Origin: Pseudomonadota bacterium
GTDB lineage: Bacteria > Pseudomonadota > Gammaproteobacteria > Steroidobacterales > Steroidobacteraceae
Reading direction: 5' to 3'
DNA length: 25,846 nucleotides
Assembly: GCA_023423065.1 (NCBI GenBank)
Contig: JAFAGC010000062.1
Coordinates: 1-25,846 of the forward strand
The position numbers and the translations under genes are program-made. The notes beneath the pieces were generated by a model. It saw only the letters and a list, made by a program, of their open reading frames with translations, made no database searches and was not told the DNA's origin. Below are positions 12,529-20,445 of this stretch, piece by piece (position 1 is the first letter of the stretch; each line of letters starts with the position of its first letter).

Positions 12529-14328
12529 ATGCCGATCCGCATTCTCGACAATCACCTCATCGACCAGATCGCCGCCGGCGAGGTGATCGAACGCCCCGCG
12601 TCCATCGTCAAGGAACTCGTCGAGAACAGTCTCGATGCGGCCGCGCGCTCCATCGAGGTCGAGATCGAGGGTGGCGGCGTGCGGCTCACGCGTGTCCGCG
12701 ACGACGGCTGCGGGATTCCGCCGGCGGAGCTGCGGCTGGCGCTGGAGCGTCACGCCACGAGCAAGATCGCCTGCGCGGACGACCTCGGCGCGATCACGAC
12801 GCTCGGATTCCGCGGCGAGGCGTTGCCCTCGATCGCGTCCGTTTCGCGCTTCGAAATCACTTCGCGCCACCTGGACGCCGAGCATGCCGCGCGGGTCGGA
12901 GTCGACGCGGGCACGGTCGGCGAGTTGATGCCGGCGGCGCATCCGTACGGGACGACGATCGAAGTGCGCGACCTGTTCTTCAATCTGCCGGCGCGCCGCA
13001 AGTTCCTGCGCAGCGAAGTCACCGAGCAGGGGCACATCGTGCGGCTGCTCGAACGGCTCGCGCTGTCGTGCGACCACGTCGCGTTCCGCCTGCGTACGGG
13101 ATCGCGCACGCTGCTCGATGCGCCGGCGCTCTCCAACGGCGCCAGTCCGGCCGCGCGGCTCGCGCGGATCGTCGGCGAGGATTTCGTGCAGCGCAGTTTC
13201 GAGGTCGATCATTCGGCGGGGCCCGTGCGCCTCTCCGGGTGGATAGGCGCGCCGGCCGCCGCGCGCGCGACCTCCGACCTGCAGCACTGGTTCGTCAACG
13301 GCCGTGCCGTACGCGACCGCCTGCTCATGAACGCGGTGCGGCTCGGATTCCGCGACGTGTTGTACGGCGGCCGGCAGCCCGCCTACGTGCTGTATCTGGA
13401 GATCGATCCCGCGCTGGTCGACGTCAACGCGCATCCGCAGAAACTCGAGGTCCGGTTCCGCGACAGCCGGCAGATCCACGACTTCGTGTTTCGCGCGATC
13501 GAACGCCGGCTCGCGGGCACGAAGCCTTCCGCCGACGGGATCGCGCCCGCCGTGCATCCCACGATGCACCCAGCCATGCAGCCGGCGATGAACCCGTACG
13601 TGCATGCGATGCCGCTGCGCGGCGTCGGCGACGTTCCCGACGGCCCGCAGGGTAGTTGGGCCATCGCCGATTCGCTGCTGACCGCGCGCGCGGACGGCGC
13701 GTCGAACGACGCCGCGATTCCCGAGCCCGGTCCCGATGTTCCGGCCGGCGCGATGCCGCCGCTGGGCGAGGCGCTCGCGCAGGTCCACGGCATCTATATC
13801 CTCGCGCAGAATTCCCAAGGTCTCGTGCTCGTCGACATGCATGCCGCGCACGAGCGCGTGTTGTACGAGAAGCTCAAGGCGCAGGCGGGGCAGGCGGCGA
13901 CACAGCTGTTGCTGGCGCCCGTGACCGTCGAGCTGAAACCCGATGAGCTCGATGTATTGCTCGAGCAGCGCGACTCCTGGATGGCCGCGGGCTTCGACAT
14001 CGAGCGGCTGGGTCCCGGCACGCTGGTGGTCCGCTCCGTGCCCGCCATGTTGCCGCGCGAGGACATCGGCGCGCTGATCCGCGACGTCGTCGCCGACGAC
14101 GACGGGGCGGCCGCGCATCATCTCGACGGCGCCACGGAAAGGTTGTTAGGTACCATCGCCTGCCGCTCGGCCATCCACGCGCATCGCCGGCTGACGCTCG
14201 CGGAGATGAACGCGTTGCTGCGGCAGATGGAGCAGACGCCGCGCGCCGACCAGTGCAATCACGGCCGGCCCACCTGGACGCAGGTGACCCTCGCGGAGCT
14301 CGACCGCATGTTCCTGCGCGGTCGCTGA
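12529..14328 (+). CDS. mutL: DNA mismatch repair protein MutL (endonuclease type)
   Basis: The GHKL-ATPase mediator of mismatch repair between MutS and strand incision. I chose ATG 12529 because MPIRILDNHLIDQIAAGEVIERPASIVKELVENSLDA matches the E. coli MutL N-terminus exactly in register; an in-frame ATG at 12502 would add nine unconserved residues. DDGCGI, HATSKI and TLGFRGEALPSI complete the ATPase motifs. After a linker (about 335-415) the C-terminal dimerisation domain has DMHAAHERVLYE at 436-447, the metal-binding nuclease motif (DxHA..E....E), and CNHGRP at 576-581, both absent from E. coli MutL. The protein is therefore probably a nicking endonuclease, as in methyl-independent systems. 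The length of 599 aa is usual. miaA starts 6 nt downstream. Confidence 0.96.
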   Translation: MPIRILDNHLIDQIAAGEVIERPASIVKELVENSLDAAARSIEVEIEGGGVRLTRVRDDGCGIPPAELRLALERHATSKIACADDLGAITTLGFRGEALPSIASVSRFEITSRHLDAEHAARVGVDAGTVGELMPAAHPYGTTIEVRDLFFNLPARRKFLRSEVTEQGHIVRLLERLALSCDHVAFRLRTGSRTLLDAPALSNGASPAARLARIVGEDFVQRSFEVDHSAGPVRLSGWIGAPAAARATSDLQHWFVNGRAVRDRLLMNAVRLGFRDVLYGGRQPAYVLYLEIDPALVDVNAHPQKLEVRFRDSRQIHDFVFRAIERRLAGTKPSADGIAPAVHPTMHPAMQPAMNPYVHAMPLRGVGDVPDGPQGSWAIADSLLTARADGASNDAAIPEPGPDVPAGAMPPLGEALAQVHGIYILAQNSQGLVLVDMHAAHERVLYEKLKAQAGQAATQLLLAPVTVELKPDELDVLLEQRDSWMAAGFDIERLGPGTLVVRSVPAMLPREDIGALIRDVVADDDGAAAHHLDGATERLLGTIACRSAIHAHRRLTLAEMNALLRQMEQTPRADQCNHGRPTWTQVTLAELDRMFLRGR

Positions 14329-14334
14329 CGAATC

Positions 14335-15294
14335 GTGACCGGATCGTCGGAAGCGCAGCCCGCGGCCGCCCCGCTGGCGGTGATCACGGGGCCGACCGGC
14401 ACGGGCAAGTCCGACTTCGCGATGCGGCTCGCGCGCGAATGGCCGATCGAAATCGTGAGCGTGGACTCCGCGCAGGTCTATCGCGGACTCGACATCGGCG
14501 CGGCGAAGCCCTCGCCCGGGCAGCGCGCGGAGGTGCCTCACCACCTCATCGACATCGTGGATCCGACGGCCAACTATTCGGCGGGGCAGTTCGTGCGCGA
14601 CGCGGCCGATGCGATCGCCGACATCGAATCCCGCGGACGCATTCCGCTGCTGGTCGGCGGCACGATGTTGTACCTGCGCGCGCTGATGGGTGGGATCGCG
14701 AGCCTGCCGGAGGGCGACGGTGGCATCAGGGCGCAGATAGACGCCGACGCCGAACGACTCGGCTGGCCCGCGATGCACGAAAGACTGGCGGCGGTCGACC
14801 CCGCGGCGGCGGCCCGGATCCATCCCAACGATGCGCAGCGGATCCAGCGTGCGCTCGAGGTGTTTGCCGTGGCCGGGCGACCCATCTCGGAACTGCAGCA
14901 GGCGACCCGTTCGGAGCTCGGCCGGGACTTCAGGGTCTTCGCGCTGATTCCGCGGGATCGCGCGGCCCTGCACGCGGCGCTTGCGCAACGGTTCGAAGCG
15001 ATGATGGCACAGGGATTTCTGGACGAAGTGCGTCTCCTGTATGCACGTGGGGACTTGACCGATTCGCACCCGTCGATCCGCGCGGTCGGCTACCGGCAGC
15101 TTTGGGCTCACCTGGCGGGCAGCTATCCCCTCGAAACCGCGGTGGAGCGCGCGGTTGCCGCAACGCGCCAGCTGGCCAAACGCCAAATGACCTGGCTGCG
15201 TTCGATGCCCGACTTGGAAACGTTCGATCCCCATGATGCGCAAAGCTTTGTAGGCATGCGCCAATCCCTGATGGCGGCCTTGCAGCGGCTTTGA
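14335..15294 (+). CDS. miaA: tRNA dimethylallyltransferase
   Basis: It transfers the dimethylallyl group from DMAPP to A37 of tRNAs reading UNN codons (i6A, later ms2i6A). The P-loop AVITGPTGTGKSDFAMRLA lies near residues 17-35. VSVDSAQVYRGLDIGAAKPS, HHLIDIVDPTANYSAGQF, LLVGGTMLYLRAL and HPNDAQRIQRALEV follow, with SIRAVGYRQLWAHL and the C-terminal RQLAKRQMTWLRS. The 319-aa length is usual. The start is GTG 14335, 6 nt after the mutL stop, so it is probably coupled to it. The 3' end contains a likely hfq promoter. Confidence 0.96.
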   Translation: MTGSSEAQPAAAPLAVITGPTGTGKSDFAMRLAREWPIEIVSVDSAQVYRGLDIGAAKPSPGQRAEVPHHLIDIVDPTANYSAGQFVRDAADAIADIESRGRIPLLVGGTMLYLRALMGGIASLPEGDGGIRAQIDADAERLGWPAMHERLAAVDPAAAARIHPNDAQRIQRALEVFAVAGRPISELQQATRSELGRDFRVFALIPRDRAALHAALAQRFEAMMAQGFLDEVRLLYARGDLTDSHPSIRAVGYRQLWAHLAGSYPLETAVERAVAATRQLAKRQMTWLRSMPDLETFDPHDAQSFVGMRQSLMAALQRL

Positions 15295-15299
15295 TTGCA

Positions 15300-15327
15300 T
15301 TGCTGGACTGGGTCTGCGTGGTAGACT
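15300..15327 (+). promoter_or_regulatory. Putative hfq promoter (extended -10)
   Basis: TTGCTG (15300-15305), a 16-nt spacer and TAGACT (15322-15327) are preceded by TG at 15319-15320, an extended -10 arrangement. The leader to the hfq ATG would be about 33 nt. E. coli hfq likewise has promoters within the miaA region. Confidence 0.4.
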
Positions 15328-15366
15328 TCCGGCCGTACGCTTGCTTGAAAAATAAGGAGAACATCC

Positions 15367-15621
15367 ATGGCCAAGGGCCAGTCACTGCAGGACCCGTTTC
15401 TGAACACATTGCGAAAGGAACGAATCCCGGTGTCAATCTATCTGGTGAATGGAATCAAGTTGCAAGGCCAGATCGACTCGTTTGACCAGTTCGTAGTGCT
15501 TCTGAAGAACAGCGTGAGCCAGATGGTTTACAAACACGCGATCTCGACGGTAGTCCCGGCGCGCAACGTCCGCATCACCAACGATGACGGTACGACGATC
15601 GAGGCGGTCGCCGGAGAGTGA
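15367..15621 (+). CDS. hfq: RNA-binding protein Hfq
   Basis: A hexameric Sm-like chaperone that pairs small RNAs with mRNAs. The 84-aa protein carries the Sm1 motif (QDPFLNTLRKERIPVSIYLVNGIKLQGQIDSFDQFVVLLKN) and the Sm2 motif (YKHAISTVVPARNV), with Q8, the proximal-face residues QSLQDPF, and YKH conserved. The rim arginine region RKER is present. The C-terminal tail is short (ITNDDGTTIEAVAGE) and acidic, in contrast to the long E. coli tail; short acidic tails are known in many bacteria and are thought to help release RNA. AAGGAG at 15354-15359 is a strong Shine-Dalgarno 7 nt before the ATG. Confidence 0.98.
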   Translation: MAKGQSLQDPFLNTLRKERIPVSIYLVNGIKLQGQIDSFDQFVVLLKNSVSQMVYKHAISTVVPARNVRITNDDGTTIEAVAGE

Positions 15622-15669
15622 TGCGGCTGGCGTTCGCACGCGCATCGACCCCCTTCTCGACTAACAAAG

Positions 15670-17013
15670 ATGTTCGAGCGACCGCGCGCAGGTGAGCGGG
15701 CCGTGCTCGTGCGCCTCGGATTGGGCGCACCCGCGGATCCCGAAGACATCCAGGAGTTCGACCAGCTCGCGCGCTCGGCCGGCGCGATTCCCGTGGCGCA
15801 GGTTTCCGGCCGGCGCGACAAGCCCGATCCCCGCTATTTCGTGGGCAGCGGCAAGGCCGAGGAGATCCGCGACATCGCGAAGGCGCACGACGCGGAAGTG
15901 GTGTTGTTCGACCATCCGCTGTCGCCCTCGCAGGAACGCAATCTCGAGAAGCTCATCGAGCGTCGCGTGCTGGACCGCTCGGGACTCATCCTCGACATCT
16001 TCGCGCAGCGCGCGCGCAGCCACGAAGGCAAGCTCGAAGTCGAGCTCGCGCAGCTCAAACACATCGCCACGCGCCTGGTGCGCGGCTGGACCCACCTCGA
16101 GCGTCAGCGCGGCGGTGGCATCGGCAATCGCGGCCCCGGCGAAACGCAGCTCGAAACCGACCGCCGCCTGCTCGGCAAACGGGTGAAGACGCTCTCGGCG
16201 CGGCTGGAGAAGATCAAGCAACAACGCGAGACCGGCCGGCAGCAGCGCGCGGAAATCCCGGTTCCCTCGCTCGCGCTGGTCGGATACACGAACGCCGGAA
16301 AGTCGACCCTGTTCCGGGCGCTCACGGGCGCGGATGCCTACGTCGCGGACCAGCTGTTCGCGACGCTCGATCCCACCGTCCGGCGCATCACGCTGCCCGG
16401 CAATACCACGGTGGTGGTCGCCGATACTGTCGGATTCATCCGCGAGTTGCCGCATGAACTGGTCGCGGCGTTCCAGTCGACGCTGACCGAGGCGCGCGAG
16501 GCGACGCTGCTGCTGCACGTCGTCGACGTCAGCGATCCGCGCCGCGACGAACACATCGACGAGGTCAACCGCGTGCTCGCCGAGATCGGCGCCGCGGACT
16601 TGCCGCAGATCCTCGTCTTCAACAAGATCGACCGGATCGAATCGCCGCCGCGGATCGAACGCGACGAGTCCGGCCGTGCGACCCACGTCTGGATATCGGC
16701 CGCGAAGGCCCAGGGCCTCGATCTGCTGCGCGAGGCGGTCGCGGAGCGGCTTTCGCGGGTCGCGGTTCGCGCGCGATTGCGCGTCGCCGTGTGGGCCGGG
16801 GAGCTGCGGGCGCGGTTATATGCCGCCAACCTCGTGCTCAGCGAGCGGATCGCGGATGACGGAGCGTTCGAGATCGACACTGAACTGTCGGAATTCGAGC
16901 TGCTCAAATGGGCGCGGGAGCCGGGGGTCGAAGTCCTGGCGCTCGCGAATGACTCAACTTGTACGGTCGCAGGCCCCTACCTACAATCTGCGCCCGCCCA
17001 AAGCACCCACTGA
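15670..17013 (+). CDS. hflX: Ribosome-associated GTPase HflX
   Basis: An Obg-HflX superfamily GTPase that binds the 50S subunit and splits stalled or stressed ribosomes. The N-terminal HflX domain (VLVRLGLGAPADPEDIQEF, PRYFVGSGKAEEI, VLFDHPLSPSQERNLEKL) is followed by a coiled-coil and the glycine-rich RGGGIGNRGPGETQLETDRR. The G domain begins at GYTNAGKST (about residue 205) with DTVGFIRELPHELVAAF as G2/G3 and NKID as G4. The 447-aa length is normal. It starts 48 nt after hfq at ATG 15670 without a clear Shine-Dalgarno. Its 3' end contains a good promoter for hflKC. Confidence 0.95.
   Translation: MFERPRAGERAVLVRLGLGAPADPEDIQEFDQLARSAGAIPVAQVSGRRDKPDPRYFVGSGKAEEIRDIAKAHDAEVVLFDHPLSPSQERNLEKLIERRVLDRSGLILDIFAQRARSHEGKLEVELAQLKHIATRLVRGWTHLERQRGGGIGNRGPGETQLETDRRLLGKRVKTLSARLEKIKQQRETGRQQRAEIPVPSLALVGYTNAGKSTLFRALTGADAYVADQLFATLDPTVRRITLPGNTTVVVADTVGFIRELPHELVAAFQSTLTEAREATLLLHVVDVSDPRRDEHIDEVNRVLAEIGAADLPQILVFNKIDRIESPPRIERDESGRATHVWISAAKAQGLDLLREAVAERLSRVAVRARLRVAVWAGELRARLYAANLVLSERIADDGAFEIDTELSEFELLKWAREPGVEVLALANDSTCTVAGPYLQSAPAQSTH
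16959..16987 (+). promoter_or_regulatory. Sigma-70-type promoter for hflK-hflC
   Basis: TTGTAC (16959-16964), a 17-nt spacer and TACAAT (16982-16987) form the best sigma-70 match I found in the window. It lies in the last codons of hflX. Transcription from about 16994 would give a leader of roughly 38 nt to the hflK ATG. Confidence 0.6.
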
Positions 17014-17031
17014 TCGAACAAGCTGACCCCT

Positions 17032-18135
17032 ATGGCCTGGAACCAACCCGGCGGAAACAACAACAACCCCTGGGGTCGCAAACCCTCTCAGGGGGGCGAT
17101 CTCGACCAGGCCTTCAAGGACTGGCAGAAGCGCATCGAGTCGCTGTTCGGCGGTGGCGGCGGAGGCGGCCGCTCGTCCACGTCGCTGCTGATCATCGGTC
17201 TCATCATCGTCGCCATCTGGATGGCGACGGGTTTCTACACGGTCGCGCCCGGTCATCGCGGCGTCGTGCAGCGCTTCGGCGCGTATCACATCACCGTGCC
17301 GAACGGCTGGGGTTGGCGCTTCCCGTGGCCGATCGAAACGGTCACCAAGGTCGACGTCGAGGGCGTTTCCTCCGCGAACATCAAGTCGCGCGTGCTGACC
17401 GCCGAGCCGAACATGGTCGAACTGCAGGTCGCCGTGCAGTACCGCGTCAAGGACGCGGAGGATTTCCTGTTCAGGGTGCGCGATCCCAAGACCACCCTCG
17501 GCGAAGTCAGCGAGAGCGCGCTGCGCGAGGTCGTCGGCCGCAACAACCAGCAGGCCATCCTCGAGGCGGAGCGCGTGCGCATCGCCCTCGACACGCGCGA
17601 CATCATGCAGCGCACGCTCGACCAGTACGGCGCGGGAATCGAAGTACGCACCGTGAACATCACCGACGTGCAGGTGCCGGAAGCGGTGCAGGCGGCGCAG
17701 CGCGATTCGGTCAAGGCGCGCGCGGATCGCCAGCGCATGATCAACGAAGCCCAGGCCTACGCGAACGGCATCCTGCCGAAGGCGCAAGGTCGCGCCGCGG
17801 GCATCCTGCAGGAAGCGGAGGCCTACAAAGCGCAGGTCGTCGCGCTGGCCACCGGCGACGTGGCGCGCTTCAACCAGATCGCGGCCGCCTACGAACGCGC
17901 GCCCAACGTGACGCGCGAGCGCATGTTCATCGAAACCGTCGAAAGCGTCATGAGCCGATCGCGCAAGATCATCGTCGACCAGAAGCCCGGCAGCAGCAAC
18001 GTGTTCTATCTACCGCTCGACAAGCTGATCGAGCGCCGCGATACCGACGCGGCCGCCGGTTCGCGTGGCACGGTCACCGTGGGTGAAGCCGAGCCGACCA
18101 CTGTGCCGGATAGTCGTCAACGGGTGGAACGCTGA
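17032..18135 (+). CDS. hflK: FtsH protease modulator HflK (SPFH/band 7 protein)
   Basis: It forms with HflC the large inner-membrane HflKC cage that surrounds and modulates the FtsH protease. The 367-aa protein begins with a polar N-terminus rich in Asn, Gly and Gln, a run of seven glycines, and then one membrane segment (SLLIIGLIIVAIWMATGFYTV). The SPFH domain follows (PGHRGVVQRFGAYHITVPNGWGWRFPWPIETV, NMVELQVAVQYRVKDAEDFLF), then RADRQRMINEAQAYANGILPKAQGRAAGILQEAEAY as a long helix. These are the usual HflK features. The stop TGA shares its last base with the hflC ATG (TGATG), so the two subunits are translated together. Confidence 0.96.
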   Translation: MAWNQPGGNNNNPWGRKPSQGGDLDQAFKDWQKRIESLFGGGGGGGRSSTSLLIIGLIIVAIWMATGFYTVAPGHRGVVQRFGAYHITVPNGWGWRFPWPIETVTKVDVEGVSSANIKSRVLTAEPNMVELQVAVQYRVKDAEDFLFRVRDPKTTLGEVSESALREVVGRNNQQAILEAERVRIALDTRDIMQRTLDQYGAGIEVRTVNITDVQVPEAVQAAQRDSVKARADRQRMINEAQAYANGILPKAQGRAAGILQEAEAYKAQVVALATGDVARFNQIAAAYERAPNVTRERMFIETVESVMSRSRKIIVDQKPGSSNVFYLPLDKLIERRDTDAAAGSRGTVTVGEAEPTTVPDSRQRVER

Positions 18136-19013
18136 TGGGCTCGCGCGTACTCGGATTCCTCGTCCTGCTGCTGGCGCTGGTGCTGCTGGTCACGTCTTCG
18201 ACCTTCATCGTCAGGGAGCAGGAGCTCGCCCTGCGCGTGCAGATCCAGGAAATCATCGGCAAGAACTACCAGCCGGGCCTGCATTTCAAGGTTCCGCTCA
18301 TCGACAACATCGTGCGCTTCGACCGCCGCGTGCTCACGCGCAGGTTCGAGGGCGAGCAGTTCCTGACGCGCGAGAGCCAGGGCCTGACCGTCGACTACTA
18401 CATCAAGTGGAAGATTCTCGACGCCGAGCGTTTCTACCAGGCCACGACGGGCGGCGACGAGCGCCGCGCCGAGATACTCGTGGGCGAAAACATCCAGGAC
18501 GGCATCAAGAACGCCGTCGCGCGCCGCACCCTGCGCGAGATCGTCACCTCCGACCGCCAAGAGATCACGGGCGAGTTCATCGAGCGCTCGAGCGAGTCGC
18601 TCGACAAGCTCGGCATCGAGCTCATCGACGTCCGCGTGCAGCGCATCGACCTGCAGGATGAGGTCGCGACCAGCGTGTACGACAGCATGAAGCGCGGCTT
18701 CGAGGGCATCGCGAACACGATGCGCGGCGAGGGCGAACGCGAATCGACCATCATCCGGTCGACGGCCGAACGCGAGCGCGCGGAGATCATCGCGAAGGCG
18801 CAGTCGGACGCGCAGCGCATCCGCGGCGAGGGCGAGTCGACCGCCGCGGGCATCTATGCCGCCGCGTTCAACCGCAATCCCGAGTTCTATTCGTTCCAGC
18901 GGTCGTTGCAGGCTTACCGCAACTCGCTCGGCGGCGATCGCGACGTCATGGTCCTCGCGCCGGACAGCGAATTCTTCCGCTACTTCAAAGATCCGACGCC
19001 GTCGCGGCGCTGA
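18135..19013 (+). CDS. hflC: FtsH protease modulator HflC (SPFH/band 7 protein)
   Basis: The partner of HflK in the periplasm-facing HflKC complex. The 292-aa protein has an N-terminal membrane anchor (VLGFLVLLLALVLLVTSSTFIV), then the SPFH domain with REQELALRVQIQEIIGKNYQPGLHFKVPLIDNIVRFDRR and LTVDYYIKWKI. A helical region, RGEGERESTIIRSTAERERAEIIAKAQSDAQRIRGEGES, is followed by FYSFQRSLQAYRNSLG. In E. coli a small yjeT gene lies between hflC and purA; here only 45 bp remain, with no such gene. The start is ATG 18135. Confidence 0.96.
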   Translation: MGSRVLGFLVLLLALVLLVTSSTFIVREQELALRVQIQEIIGKNYQPGLHFKVPLIDNIVRFDRRVLTRRFEGEQFLTRESQGLTVDYYIKWKILDAERFYQATTGGDERRAEILVGENIQDGIKNAVARRTLREIVTSDRQEITGEFIERSSESLDKLGIELIDVRVQRIDLQDEVATSVYDSMKRGFEGIANTMRGEGERESTIIRSTAERERAEIIAKAQSDAQRIRGEGESTAAGIYAAAFNRNPEFYSFQRSLQAYRNSLGGDRDVMVLAPDSEFFRYFKDPTPSRR

Positions 19014-19058
19014 TTTCCCCCGAGTTCTTTCGATGCGCCCGGGTGGCGCAGAGCAATC

Positions 19059-20360
19059 ATGGGCAAATTCGTCATCATCATCGGGACCCAGTGGGGCGAC
19101 GAGGGCAAGGGCAAGGTCGTCGACCTGCTCACTGAACGCGCGGCCGCGGTCGCCCGCTTCCAGGGCGGACACAACGCCGGCCACACGCTGGTCATCAACG
19201 GCAAGAAGACCATCCTGTCGCTGATCCCGTCGGGCATCCTGCATCCGACCGTCCACTGCCTGATCGGCAACGGCGTCGTGTTGTCGCTCGAGGCGCTGTT
19301 CCGCGAAGCGCAGACGCTGATCGACACGGGCGTCGACGTGTTCGCGCGCCTGCGCATTTCGCCCAACTGCCCGCTGATCCTTCCTTCGCACATCGCCCTC
19401 GACAAGGCGCGCGAAGCCGCGCGCGGCGCGAATGCGATCGGCACCACGGGCCGAGGCATCGGTCCGGCGTACGAAGACAAGGTCGCGCGCCGCGCGGTGC
19501 GCGTGCAGGATCTCTTCCAGCGCGAGAAGTTCGCGGCGAAGCTCGGCGAGATCCTCGACTACCACAACTTCACGCTGCAGCACTATTTCAAGACGCAGCC
19601 CGTCGACTTCCAGAAGACGCTCGACGAGCAGCTCTCGTATGCCGAACGCGTGCGTCCGCTGGTCAGCGACATCACGCAGACGCTGGCGACGCTGCGCGCG
19701 CGGAAGGCGGACGTGATGTTCGAAGGCGCGCAGGGTGCGATGCTCGACGTCGACCTCGGCACCTATCCATTCGTCACGTCTTCGAACACGACGGGCGGCT
19801 ACGCCGCCACCGGCACGGGGCTCGGCCCGCGCTCGTTCGATTACGTGCTCGGCATCGTGAAGGCTTACACCACGCGCGTCGGTGCGGGTCCGTTCCCGAC
19901 GGAGCTGTTCGACGAATACGGCGAGCATCTCTCGCGGGTCGGCCATGAGTTCGGCGCCGTGACGGGGCGCAAGCGCCGCTGCGGCTGGTTCGACGCGGTC
20001 GCGCTGCGCCGTTCCATCATCAACTCCAGCGTCTCCGGATTGTGCCTCACGAAGCTCGATGTGCTAGACGGCCTCGACACGCTGCAGATCTGCGTCGGGT
20101 ATCGTTCGCAGGACTCGAAAGACGGCATCACGAGCGAGCCACCGCTGTTCGCGGACGCGTTTGCCGACGTCGAGCCGGTGTACGAAGAGATGCCGGGCTG
20201 GAAGGAATCGACCATCGGCGTGAAAAAATACGAGGCGCTGCCGGTCAACGCCCGGAATTATCTCGCCCGCCTGCAGGAACTCGCCGGCGTGCCGATCGAC
20301 ATCATTTCGACGGGTCCCGACCGCGAGCAGACGATCGTCCTGCGCCATCCATTCGACTGA
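19059..20360 (+). CDS. purA: Adenylosuccinate synthetase
   Basis: It converts IMP and aspartate with GTP to adenylosuccinate, the first AMP-specific step of purine synthesis (cytoplasmic dimer). The 433-aa protein opens VIIIGTQWGDEGKGKVVDLL, the GTP-binding and catalytic Asp segment (WGDEGKGK). QGGHNAGHTLV (catalytic His), GTTGRGIGPAYEDK, FEGAQGAMLDVDLGTYPFVTSSNTT and the C-terminal GTP-base motif region (STGPDREQTI) are all intact. The start ATG 19059 lies 45 bp after hflC with no obvious promoter, so it is probably read with hflKC. An imperfect palindrome follows the stop. Confidence 0.97.
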   Translation: MGKFVIIIGTQWGDEGKGKVVDLLTERAAAVARFQGGHNAGHTLVINGKKTILSLIPSGILHPTVHCLIGNGVVLSLEALFREAQTLIDTGVDVFARLRISPNCPLILPSHIALDKAREAARGANAIGTTGRGIGPAYEDKVARRAVRVQDLFQREKFAAKLGEILDYHNFTLQHYFKTQPVDFQKTLDEQLSYAERVRPLVSDITQTLATLRARKADVMFEGAQGAMLDVDLGTYPFVTSSNTTGGYAATGTGLGPRSFDYVLGIVKAYTTRVGAGPFPTELFDEYGEHLSRVGHEFGAVTGRKRRCGWFDAVALRRSIINSSVSGLCLTKLDVLDGLDTLQICVGYRSQDSKDGITSEPPLFADAFADVEPVYEEMPGWKESTIGVKKYEALPVNARNYLARLQELAGVPIDIISTGPDREQTIVLRHPFD

Positions 20361-20369
20361 GTAATCACC

Positions 20370-20393
20370 GCCTGTAGGAAACTTCCGACAGGC
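20370..20393 (+). terminator. Imperfect palindrome after purA (hairpin; terminator or operator)
   Basis: GCCTGT (20370-20375) pairs with ACAGGC (20388-20393), and between them GGAA/TTCC extends the symmetry after one A-G mismatch. The sequence starts 10 nt after the purA stop and is followed by ATTCTC, not a real T-tract, so Rho-independent termination would be weak. Its position about 40 nt before the otsB -10 box also allows an operator role. Confidence 0.4.
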
Positions 20394-20433
20394 ATTCTCG
20401 GATGATTGTCGACTCGCGCGCCGCGTGGGTTCA

Positions 20434-20439
20434 TATACT
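20434..20439 (+). promoter_or_regulatory. -10 box TATACT just before otsB
   Basis: TATACT is a 5/6 match to TATAAT and ends 6 nt before ATG 20446, so transcription would begin at or next to the start codon. The nearest TTG-containing -35 candidate (TTGTCG 20406-20411) is 22 nt away, which is too far for a classical promoter. Confidence 0.4.
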
Positions 20440-20445
20440 TCCGGG

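Noticed and set aside
10433..14121. Long antisense open frames opposite nnr-amiB-mutL.
   Set aside because: Same reason: the plus-strand genes are complete and conserved.
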